Shown here: piece by piece, positions 9,150-17,344 of the stretch
How the letters are laid out: the number at the start of each line of letters is the position of its first letter
How positions within the stretch are numbered: position 1 is the first letter of the stretch
DNA from: Scheffersomyces stipitis CBS 6054
Lineage: Eukaryota > Ascomycota > Pichiomycetes > Serinales > Debaryomycetaceae
NCBI RefSeq assembly: GCF_000209165.1
Contig: NC_009048.1
Coordinates: forward strand, 186,001 to 250,000
DNA length: 64,000 nucleotides
Direction: 5' to 3'
Translations under genes and position numbers: made by a program
The notes under the pieces: generated by a model
Databases searched by the model: none
Told to the model about the DNA's origin: nothing
What the model saw: the letters and a program-made list of their open reading frames with translations, nothing else

Positions 9150-10138
9150 AGGAGATGAGATGAGATGAATTATTAAAGTAGCTCAGATAGCAGTGGACTC
9201 AATGATTCTGAGTTTTGTAGTATTGGGCTCAGGCAAGTCGAATGATCCAGACAGCTAACACGGCTTTCCCATATGTGTTTGTACTCGTTGGAAATACACA
9301 TTTTGGCATTGTCACCGCAGAAGAAAAATTATGGGGTAGATCTCGGAGGGTCCCGCTGCCTAATTCGGTGCGGTGGGGAAATCGGTTGCTGCAGCTACTG
9401 AGAATAGCGGGACTTGATGGGAAAAAATAGCGAGAAAAAATTGCGAATAGTGAGAAATAGAGAGAAAATTGGGAAGAGTAGAGCGAGAGTGAAAGAATTT
9501 ATAAGAATGAACAAATCTACTAAGACCAAAATCCTAATAGCTTCACACACTCCTCAACAGACGAAAAGGGAATACTTTTGGTCTGCAATAATAGCCAGGT
9601 AAAGATGATTTTCTAATGATAGCAAAAAGTAGGAATTAAAAGTTCATAAACGAGAACTGTGTAGACCGTTTTAAGTGAAATTTTGTTAGGTGCTCAGTAG
9701 AAACCTGATCTCAGATAACCCTATAATTAGGTGCCGAACGAAATGCTAAAAAAGATGTATACCACCTTTTTATAGCCCTTCAATAGAGACAATGTAGAAT
9801 TATTCCTTTTCTTACTTTCATTACTATCAAATTCTCCGTATCTACTGCCCCATCTCTGGTGATTTGGAACTTCTACTTACTATACTTTTTTTTTTAACGT
9901 AGTGGCATACATTGAACATACAACCCATATAAACAGCTATAAACTAGATATAAAGGCCATTATCACCCAATGTAGCATGGGCCAACCAAGAGGAAACCCA
10001 AAGGATGAAAACCTCTGAAGAAGGCGCATAAAAACCGAAACCTAATTAAAGGTATAAGAGAAGAATAGGCGATGTAGAAATTAAAAGTCTACAAATTGAA
10101 ATGTCTAGAAATTGAAAAGTAATGAAATTTAAAATGCT
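9150..10138. other. TRC1 upstream region, no gene seen
   Basis: About 1 kb. The TRC1-proximal 250 bp is the least AT-rich part and has scattered CGG/CCG trinucleotides, so autoregulation is possible. The rest is AT-rich with repeated short A/T words and no coding signal. Confidence 0.4.
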
Positions 10139-10481
10139 TTAATAATGTCTAGCCCGAAAAACCGAAACCCATGAAATGAGAATTCCTCCGACCACTTCAT
10201 TAACATCGATATGATCAAGAGGTATTGTGGCTTTCACATTTGCTACAGCGACACCGTTATGAGCTATACGTGGTGCAACACCGTGCTTACCATGCTGTTT
10301 TCCCCATCCATTTTGACTCCACGAAAGTACTAGCAGCATAAAGTAAGAAATGGTAAGCAACATAAGCATAACTAGCGATGACAACTGATTTGGGGAGACG
10401 GTTTGTGTACGAGCTTAACACAATGACTATGATAGATGTTATTGGTAGATATGATCCCATGATTGTTTTATGTTGAAACAC
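10139..10481 (-). other. Two overlapping short open frames, possible small membrane protein or decayed gene
   Basis: An ATG at 10481 opens a 64-residue frame with two hydrophobic stretches (ITSIIVIVLSSY and VAYHFLLYAAS) ending at 10287. A second frame, shifted by one base, runs from 10384 to 10139 and is also hydrophobic at its N-terminus. Together they look like one frame broken by a single-base shift, but no homology is recognised and no good intron connects them. This is listed as a weak hypothesis only. Confidence 0.2.
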
Positions 10482-10496
10482 AGTTTGTAAATGTAA

Positions 10497-10732
10497 GGAG
10501 AAAAAATAGAAGTACGATATTAACAGAATTACGATATTAATAGAAGTACGATATGTACGATTACGTAGTTTGTAGTATATTAGATATACCTGTAATTGAA
10601 CTAGCCATAGAACTGGAGCCGATGATTATAGTCACAACGGTCACATTGACAAAGGTCAACTCTTTAAAACTAAATTACCATTAAATAAATTAATCAATAA
10701 TGTACGATATCGTACTTCTATTATTTTTTCTC
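10497..10732. repeat. Inverted-repeat-bounded 236 bp segment rich in TACGATAT
   Basis: The left end (10497-10520) and right end (10705-10732) are inverted copies that match at 24 positions, with three extra bases in the right copy. Inside, TACGATAT recurs (about 10513, 10530, 10547, 10703), and GTACGATATCGTAC at 10702-10715 is a perfect 14 bp palindrome. No coding capacity and no clear target-site duplication are seen. It could be a MITE-like element or a clustered regulatory array upstream of PEX8. Confidence 0.5.
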
Positions 10733-10759
10733 CAACAATATACTATTTTTCACTCGAGC

Positions 10760-10768
10760 TCACGTGAT
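10760..10768 (+). promoter_or_regulatory. TCACGTGAT E-box upstream of PEX8
   Basis: CACGTG core at 10761-10766, 92 bp before the PEX8 ATG. Cbf1-type bHLH proteins bind this core in yeasts. The role here is inferred from the site and its distance only. Confidence 0.4.
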
Positions 10769-10859
10769 TTGGTATCCTCGGTATCTAGATTTTCTCCACA
10801 AATCATTATCATATTCAAACTCTTCACTTTTTCTTCTCTATATCCAGTAACCACCTGCA

Positions 10860-13028
10860 ATGAGTGATCTTGGAAGTAGACTAGGTCCGCAAGGACGAGC
10901 CCTACTACATGGCGGAGAAAGTCAATTTCGGGAAGGCGACTATCCCAAAGCTACTCCTCAGGAGTTGGACTTTCTCATCAACGATTTGAGATTCCCCAAA
11001 CCAGGTACAACCATTCAAACAGTGCTTGGTTACTTGTATAATTATATTCCGTACATTAAGCACGAGCACAACTTACGACTCGTAATTGCCAGCTTCTTGA
11101 ACAACCCATTATGTTTTGGCCATCAAGCTCCTCCCATGGAGCAGAACTATCTCATCTTAGAAGTTTTCAAATTGATCACAGACAAAAAGTTGAAAATCTC
11201 CCAGCCCACCTTGACAATTAGGAATTACTACGAAGTCATATTGACAGAATTGACTAATTTTGTGTCCTTCAATCCAACTGCGAATTCGTGGAAGATTTTG
11301 CCTATTTTGTCTGGATTATTTCTTTCCAACGAACTAAGAGATCAACTCTATACAGAAGTCAGCTATCTAGACTATGGCTGGTTTTTCAGTGATTGGGATA
11401 ACAAAGCCAAATCTCTTTTCAAGAAAGCTCTTGGCCTCAGTATTTCTCCTTCTCATTCCGATAACATAATCAACTTGAGTTTGTTGAGTTTTGCTGTGAT
11501 ATTCAAGAAAACTGAAAATGTAGAAGAGTATTCAGGACAAGTACCCAGCTCATTTATAATCCCCAAACTAGTGGAACTTATAATTCTCAACCCGGAAGAC
11601 TCATCTGCTGTAATTTTTAAGTTTTTCCATCTTGACCCCAGAGATACTCAGAGTATGGACATTATCCAAAAGGAAATATCTCAGAAACCAGTAATAAAAC
11701 ACATTAACAAGCTCTCATTCTTGTTGGAAGCATACTTCCAGACTTTGAAGCTTGACAGCTCGTCTTTTGAAATAGTCATGGATTCACTTTTGAAAATTCT
11801 AGACTTCAACAGACGTTTGTGCCACAACACGCAGTCGTCTTTATTCAACTCTAAGGGAAGCACTTTGGATGCAAATCCAGTTCATCTGGTCTTCTGGAGA
11901 TCATTAAAGTCTTTATTATTTTCTGAAATTATCATATTTCAAGGTATATTAACGAGATTCTTTTCTGCTTCTAGACCTAGCTTTTTTAATCTATTTGGAA
12001 GAAGAGATTTGGGTAGGTTTGAATCACAGTACAAGCAAATTGCCTTGAAGATTTTGCACAGCTTGTACTATGTTCACTTCGTAATGTTGTCAATTGGACA
12101 AGGAGGCTTCGACAGCTATAATTTCGTATACTATTTAACATCTGAATTGGCACACAATTCAGGCATCGGCTTTGAAAATCTCACCATGTCTTTGATTGGA
12201 GACTACAGAGAAGTGAACCTTTACCCAGATGTGATAAATTCAGATTATATTGCTGCATCAAAAGTACTTTTTGTCTTAGGGTTGTGGGAAAATTATCTAC
12301 AACTGAAGAAAGCTAACCAGATTTTCATAAAAGAGAAGATATTCGGTCTTGCAATGGACCTTGCTGACGACCGTAAGTATAAAGAGGGAGATGTTGTTGA
12401 AGCGGCACATTCAGTTGTTCTTTTCTGCTTTGCCAATAGCACAACGAATAACACCCATGAGACTTTTGCTTATGTGAGATTACTCTTGGGACAATTTCCT
12501 TCCAGACTTTCTTCGCACCAACTCAATATTGCTATCGAAACATTGGGTAAGAAGCTATTATCGAACCCTGTTCAGTATCTTGATGAAGGGTACAAGGATT
12601 CGGCAGAGGAGTTTATAGCATTCATTTATACAGAAGCAGAAAAAACCATACCAGGACAGCTGATAGATACGAAGCAAGTTATTCAGAGCGAAATCAGTGA
12701 TCCTGTTGCTGGAAGTATCGCACCGGAATATGAATTTGCAAAGCGTACTACTGCTGGGACTTCCAGAGAGGCAATTATCCAAGCTTTGATAAACTTGATT
12801 CCATACTTTCCATTAACTCATTTTACTAGTTGGCTCGACAGAATTTGGGAATTGGTCAAACTGAGCACTCCAGAAGAAGCTGAGTACTTGATAACAACTC
12901 TCTGGAAAGCACTCAGTGAAAATATGGACATGAACCGAGTAGAACTTGGAGTTAGATGGTGGTATGAAATGAGGGGAATGCCTGAGACTGTTAAAGAAGT
13001 TCCAGCTCGTAAAGAAGCTAGACTTTAA
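10860..13028 (+). CDS. PEX8: Peroxin Pex8, intraperoxisomal import factor
   Basis: Pex8 works on the inner face of the peroxisomal membrane. It links the docking and RING subcomplexes and helps release cargo from the PTS1 receptor Pex5. The 722-residue size fits Pex8 of methylotrophic and Candida-type yeasts. The N-terminal third resembles S. cerevisiae Pex8 as I recall it, especially the pattern around LEVFKLITDKKLKISQPTL, where the S. cerevisiae protein has a similar segment ending SEPTL. The protein ends in Ala-Arg-Leu, a valid type 1 peroxisomal targeting signal, as expected since Pex8 is itself imported. No membrane segment is obvious. It is upstream of and co-oriented with KRI1 (272 bp apart). 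The main uncertainty is the high divergence of this family. Confidence 0.8.
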   Translation: MSDLGSRLGPQGRALLHGGESQFREGDYPKATPQELDFLINDLRFPKPGTTIQTVLGYLYNYIPYIKHEHNLRLVIASFLNNPLCFGHQAPPMEQNYLILEVFKLITDKKLKISQPTLTIRNYYEVILTELTNFVSFNPTANSWKILPILSGLFLSNELRDQLYTEVSYLDYGWFFSDWDNKAKSLFKKALGLSISPSHSDNIINLSLLSFAVIFKKTENVEEYSGQVPSSFIIPKLVELIILNPEDSSAVIFKFFHLDPRDTQSMDIIQKEISQKPVIKHINKLSFLLEAYFQTLKLDSSSFEIVMDSLLKILDFNRRLCHNTQSSLFNSKGSTLDANPVHLVFWRSLKSLLFSEIIIFQGILTRFFSASRPSFFNLFGRRDLGRFESQYKQIALKILHSLYYVHFVMLSIGQGGFDSYNFVYYLTSELAHNSGIGFENLTMSLIGDYREVNLYPDVINSDYIAASKVLFVLGLWENYLQLKKANQIFIKEKIFGLAMDLADDRKYKEGDVVEAAHSVVLFCFANSTTNNTHETFAYVRLLLGQFPSRLSSHQLNIAIETLGKKLLSNPVQYLDEGYKDSAEEFIAFIYTEAEKTIPGQLIDTKQVIQSEISDPVAGSIAPEYEFAKRTTAGTSREAIIQALINLIPYFPLTHFTSWLDRIWELVKLSTPEEAEYLITTLWKALSENMDMNRVELGVRWWYEMRGMPETVKEVPARKEARL

Positions 13029-13300
13029 TTGTAACTATATATAGTTATGAAATAGACAATCTGATATTATTCCCATGTAGATTATGTGAATCTCATTGTA
13101 TTGGTTTTAAATTTTATGTAAAGAATTTTGATTCTTATAAGAAATTTTAGTTTTTCCCATAATTTTTTGCAACTGCAACCATTGATATTACATGCAGTCC
13201 GCAGAATTTATTCTCATCTCATTCCAAAAATTTCAAAATTTAATTATGATATTGCAGTAGTAGATTTGAAATATCAGTTTCACAAAAAAAACGAAAAGCA

Positions 13301-15022
13301 ATGGCAAGAAAGAAGTCTGCTGCGAAGAGGGCCAGAGAGGCTGCTGTGGTTAAGGAAGTGCAAGAAAATGGGTCTTCCAAGCAAGAAACGAAGGAAACCG
13401 CAAAACCAGAAGAAAAAAAGGTTTCTTTCTCAGACTCCGAATCTGAATCTGAGTCTTCTTCAGAAGATGAAGACGAACTTGGTGATTTGATTACAGAAGA
13501 TGTCGAGGCTGGTATCAACAATGTTTTGCAGGCTATTAAGGAGAATCCTACGAAATTACTTGATCCGAATGTAAAGTTTTTTGAAGATCCAGAGAATTTC
13601 ACTGAGACTGCTACTAAAAAAGAGAAGCCTTTGTACTTGAAAGATTACCATAGACAGAACTTACTTTCAGGAGGTTATAAGGATGAAGATGAAGACAACG
13701 AATATGGAACCATAGACGGTGAAAAGCCATTTGTGGTGACTCAAAGAGAAGAAAGAGACCAATTGCTTGCTGATATCAAAAGTGCTTTCAATGAAGAGGA
13801 AGACGAAGAAGATGACGATGACGATTTTTTGAAGAAGAAGGAAGAGGCTGCTAACCACATTCATCCAGATCGTCAAGTAACGAGACTTCCAGACCCCAAT
13901 GAAAATGAGCAAGGCTTTTTAGAAGCTTTTGTGAATGACAGAGCCTGGATTCCCAAGAAGAATGACAAGGTTATCAATTTAGACAGGATTGACCAGAATG
14001 ACGAAGAAGACTTTGATGATGCTGTAGAGAAGTTTGAGCATGCCTACAACTTCAGATATGAGGATGCCAACTCAGCCGAAATTGTGTCATATGCTCGTAA
14101 CCAAGCTACGATCAGAAGATCTGCCACTAACAGTCGTAAGAGACAAAGAGAAAAACAGCAAGAAGTGAAAGAACAAGAGAATAATGAGAAGGAAGCTTTA
14201 TTGAAGAAAAAGAAGACTACCAAATTGAACAAGGTTATGGACAGATTGCAAAAGATAAAAGAAGCGGTAGGAGGAGAAATGAAAGACGAAGTTATTGAAA
14301 AGGTTTTTGGAGACAGTTTGCTTAAGGAGGACTTTGATGATGCTGACTGGGACAACAAAATGGCGGAAATATTCAACGAGCAATATTATGGCGATGAGAA
14401 TGAAAAGCCCGTGTGGGATGAAGACGATGAGATCATGGCCGATTTCCACAAGGGTGATGATAATGATGAAGATGATGGACCAGAAGTAGATGAGGAGGAA
14501 GAGGAAGCAGATCAGGAGCAAGAAAAAACAAAGAAGAAGTCCAAGAAGGATAAGTTGAAGGAAAAAAAGTCAGTCAAGAAAGACAAAGAGCTGTTGAGAG
14601 TTAAGGCACAAGAAATAGTAGAGGCCAATACTCATGTTCTCATTGATGAAGTTGAAGAAGAAAGAGGACGTTCTAAGGGTAAAGAAGATCTTCTATTTAA
14701 GTACCGTGAAGTTTCACCAGAGTCATTTGGTTTGACTACAAGAGAAATCTTGCTTGCTGATGATAAGCAGTTGAACACCTTCATTGGTATTAAGAAATTT
14801 GCACCATACAGACCCAAGGAACTGAGAATGAAGGACAAGAGAAAGTACACCAAGAAGAAGCAGTTACAGGAATGGAGAAAGGAAGTGTTTAAAGACAAAA
14901 ATGGTCCAGCTGCTCCTGAAGATGACAAGTACGATATCTGGATACCTACGGAAGAGGAAGAGACAAGAAAGAAATCACACAAGGATAAAAGTCATAAGAA
15001 GCACAAGTCGAAGTCAAAATAG
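13301..15022 (+). CDS. KRI1: Kri1, nucleolar 40S ribosome biogenesis factor
   Basis: Required for early 40S subunit maturation in the nucleolus, working with the snoRNP-associated factor Krr1. It has 573 residues, close to the yeast family length of about 590. It is highly charged: a basic N-terminus (ARKKSAAKRAREAA), several Asp/Glu runs including an EEDEEDDDDD block, the Kri1 core with HPDRQVTRLPDPNENEQGF and FVNDRAWIP, and the conserved C-terminal Kri1 domain (SPESFGLTTREILLADD, IGIKKFAPYRPKE) before a Lys/His-rich tail. The start is the first ATG, after an A-rich leader. It converges on the sulfatase gene with 185 bp between. Confidence 0.93.
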   Translation: MARKKSAAKRAREAAVVKEVQENGSSKQETKETAKPEEKKVSFSDSESESESSSEDEDELGDLITEDVEAGINNVLQAIKENPTKLLDPNVKFFEDPENFTETATKKEKPLYLKDYHRQNLLSGGYKDEDEDNEYGTIDGEKPFVVTQREERDQLLADIKSAFNEEEDEEDDDDDFLKKKEEAANHIHPDRQVTRLPDPNENEQGFLEAFVNDRAWIPKKNDKVINLDRIDQNDEEDFDDAVEKFEHAYNFRYEDANSAEIVSYARNQATIRRSATNSRKRQREKQQEVKEQENNEKEALLKKKKTTKLNKVMDRLQKIKEAVGGEMKDEVIEKVFGDSLLKEDFDDADWDNKMAEIFNEQYYGDENEKPVWDEDDEIMADFHKGDDNDEDDGPEVDEEEEEADQEQEKTKKKSKKDKLKEKKSVKKDKELLRVKAQEIVEANTHVLIDEVEEERGRSKGKEDLLFKYREVSPESFGLTTREILLADDKQLNTFIGIKKFAPYRPKELRMKDKRKYTKKKQLQEWRKEVFKDKNGPAAPEDDKYDIWIPTEEEETRKKSHKDKSHKKHKSKSK

Positions 15023-15207
15023 ACAGAGGAACCAGCATTGCATTGTATAGAATCTAATAAAGAAGCTAACTATAGTATTATATTTATGTCACTAATAAAG
15101 AAAGAAAGCTAAGATTATCTAAACCAACATCTAACATATGTATATCTCTAAAAGTTTCAACTTATCTGTGCTGTGTATCACAAATGTCCAGGCTTTCTCC
15201 ATAAAAC

Positions 15208-16905
15208 CTAACTATCTAAGATCGTTCTGTAAATCACTTCATTCTCTTCTCCTTCGATTCTTTCCTTTTCGAAGAGGTCGCTTCCCAACTCGATTAATCC
15301 AGTTTCAGCAGCATAAACAGCCCAGAGATTTATCAACTCGGAAAGGACTCTAGTTTCAGTTTCCGCAAGATCCTTGGTTTCACCTGGATCCTCTTTAATA
15401 TTGAACAACTGCCACTTTTCAGGTCCAAATGGAGCTGGGATATAGAGAGCCTTGTAGGAACCCTTTCTGATAGCCTGCTGTCCAAATAATTCCCAACCAG
15501 TGACAGTGTCTTCTTGGTGTACCCTGTCGCTGTTGTCGGCTAAGTAGCTTACCCATGATGATCCTCTTGGTACAGCAACTTCTCTTCCCTTGTAGAAATT
15601 TCCTGGGTGTTTAACATCGGCCAACTCCAACACTGTTGGCAATATATCCATCACCGTAGTAAAAGCGTCCAAGATCTTGCTTTGTTTTGATTTTAATAAT
15701 GGAGGGTAATGAATAATAAGTGGACAAACGATTGCTCCTTCAGTTGACCACATCTTGTACATGGAATGAGGAGAAGTAGCTGCCTGAGCCCACTGATCTC
15801 CGTAGAAAACAAACGAGTCCTTCTTACCAATGTTGTCAAGAGCATTGTTATAGTACTTTTCAATGAATGTGTTGATTCTCAAAGCAGTCAATGGTAATGC
15901 TTCCATCAACATCCCTTCAGCACCATTATCAGACATGAAGAGTATGAAAGTATTATCCAACTCTCCTGTCTTTTCTAAGTGGTCAACTACTCTCCCAATA
16001 TTCTCATCTAAGATTTCAACCATAGCAGCATAAGTTTCCATAATTCTGGCTTCGATCTTTCTTTCATTTTCCGTTAATTCTGACCATCTCTTACGAATTG
16101 TCTTTATAGGATGGGGAACTACACCTTCAGGAATGATTCCTATCTTAGCGGCACTGGCCAAACGTCTTCTACGCAACTCTTCCGGGCCACCGTCGTAAAC
16201 ACCCTTGTACTTATCGATTCTAGATTGAGGAGCCTGGTATGGCCAATGGGGAGCAGTGTAAGTCAAGCAGCCGAAAAAGGGTCTTCCATTTCTGGATTCA
16301 GATGTAATAAACTCTATTCCCTTATCTGTGAAATAATCAGTCGAGTAGAAATCTTCTGGTAGCTCCTTCTCAGCATCAACACTTCTATCATCTTCAGCAA
16401 ACAAAGGAGGCAAGAACTTTACGAATTCGCCGTTTTCGTCCTTGGTGATATATTTGTAATGGTTTCCGGCCCCTGGCAACAATGTGAATGACTTTTCAAA
16501 CCCTCTCTTACTTGGCCAATATTCTGGCAATAAACCTAAATGCCACTTCCCAGAAATAAAGGTAAAGTAGTCACCATACTCCTTCAATATCTCAGGCAAA
16601 GCTACTACTCTATCGTTCAAGTAGCCTTCATACCCTTTCTTTCCAGCAAACTTCTCGGGGTGTCTGGATGCGAATTCGGCCATTTGACCCAAACCGGCAA
16701 TGTGATTGTCGGTACCAGAAAACAACATGGACCTGGTGGGTGAACATGCTGAAGCAGTGTGGAAATCAGTTAACCTGACTCCTCTGTCTGCTAATTTCTG
16801 CAAGTTGGGAGTATGGATCTCTCCACCAAAGGCACTGAGATCGGTGAATCCCAAGTCGTCTGCTACAATAACCAAGAAGTTTGGCTTTTTGGCTGTGACA
16901 GTCAT
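15208..16905 (-). CDS. Arylsulfatase, bacterial AtsA type (formylglycine class)
   Basis: Hydrolyses sulfate esters and so releases inorganic sulfate. In the 565-residue product the N-terminal metal site DD is at residues 16-17, the modification motif C54-S-P-T-R58 (Cys to formylglycine) is intact, GKWHLG carries the Lys/His pair and FMSDNGAE the second metal Asp/Asn. The stretch around SMLFSGTDNHIAGLG resembles Pseudomonas AtsA rather than animal sulfatases. There is no signal peptide, so a cytosolic enzyme acting on imported esters is likely. Prokaryotic-type architecture in a yeast suggests horizontal transfer, which is inference. The upstream region has a Met31/32-like site (17039-17047), fitting control by sulfur limitation. 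The enzyme needs a formylglycine-generating activity, which is not visible here. Substrate is unknown; choline sulfatase is less likely from the motif context. Confidence 0.85.
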   Translation of the reverse strand: MTVTAKKPNFLVIVADDLGFTDLSAFGGEIHTPNLQKLADRGVRLTDFHTASACSPTRSMLFSGTDNHIAGLGQMAEFASRHPEKFAGKKGYEGYLNDRVVALPEILKEYGDYFTFISGKWHLGLLPEYWPSKRGFEKSFTLLPGAGNHYKYITKDENGEFVKFLPPLFAEDDRSVDAEKELPEDFYSTDYFTDKGIEFITSESRNGRPFFGCLTYTAPHWPYQAPQSRIDKYKGVYDGGPEELRRRRLASAAKIGIIPEGVVPHPIKTIRKRWSELTENERKIEARIMETYAAMVEILDENIGRVVDHLEKTGELDNTFILFMSDNGAEGMLMEALPLTALRINTFIEKYYNNALDNIGKKDSFVFYGDQWAQAATSPHSMYKMWSTEGAIVCPLIIHYPPLLKSKQSKILDAFTTVMDILPTVLELADVKHPGNFYKGREVAVPRGSSWVSYLADNSDRVHQEDTVTGWELFGQQAIRKGSYKALYIPAPFGPEKWQLFNIKEDPGETKDLAETETRVLSELINLWAVYAAETGLIELGSDLFEKERIEGEENEVIYRTILDS

Positions 16906-17344
16906 GATTTCGAGCTGTTTCTATCCCCAAAATTGAATCCTGAAAAGAGTATATTACATTAAATGTTGTAACTGCTTGTCTATTTGGCTATAAATATATT
17001 TAATGTTTCAATCCTATCTTTAGATTGCAACATTTCGTGCCACAGTTGCACGCATTTCAGAAATGGTTGCGAAATTTTTTCTCGCTTAATTCATAGAGAT
17101 AATAATGAATTTGCGACTTTAAAAGAGAAACCGCTAAGCAGCTACAGACTATACGTGATACATCAAGCAGTGTTTATAATATTTAATTGATGTATTATAT
17201 CTTTTGCTAACTAACCCATAATCAAACAACTATTAATAAATAAATATGTAGACTTGTATCTGAATCTATAAAGGAATAAGGAGCCAAATAAACGCACGAG
17301 AACACTGATGAAGTAAATAGAATTAAAAAAGCAAGACTCCCAAT
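16906..17344. other. Sulfatase promoter / ALR1 3' region
   Basis: This 439 bp AT-rich region has no gene. It contains the Met31/32-like motif described separately and AT runs towards the ALR1 stop codon. Confidence 0.5.
17039..17047 (-). promoter_or_regulatory. Met31/Met32-like site AACTGTGGC upstream of the sulfatase
   Basis: On the sulfatase strand this reads AACTGTGGC, matching the S. cerevisiae Met31/32 core (AAACTGTGG) except for its first A. It lies 134-142 bp upstream of the ATG. It fits a gene induced under sulfur limitation; function is inferred. Confidence 0.45.

Noticed and set aside
15208..16905. Naming the sulfatase BDS1
   Set aside because: S. cerevisiae BDS1 is a metallo-beta-lactamase-type sulfatase; this protein has the formylglycine CxPxR motif of another class.
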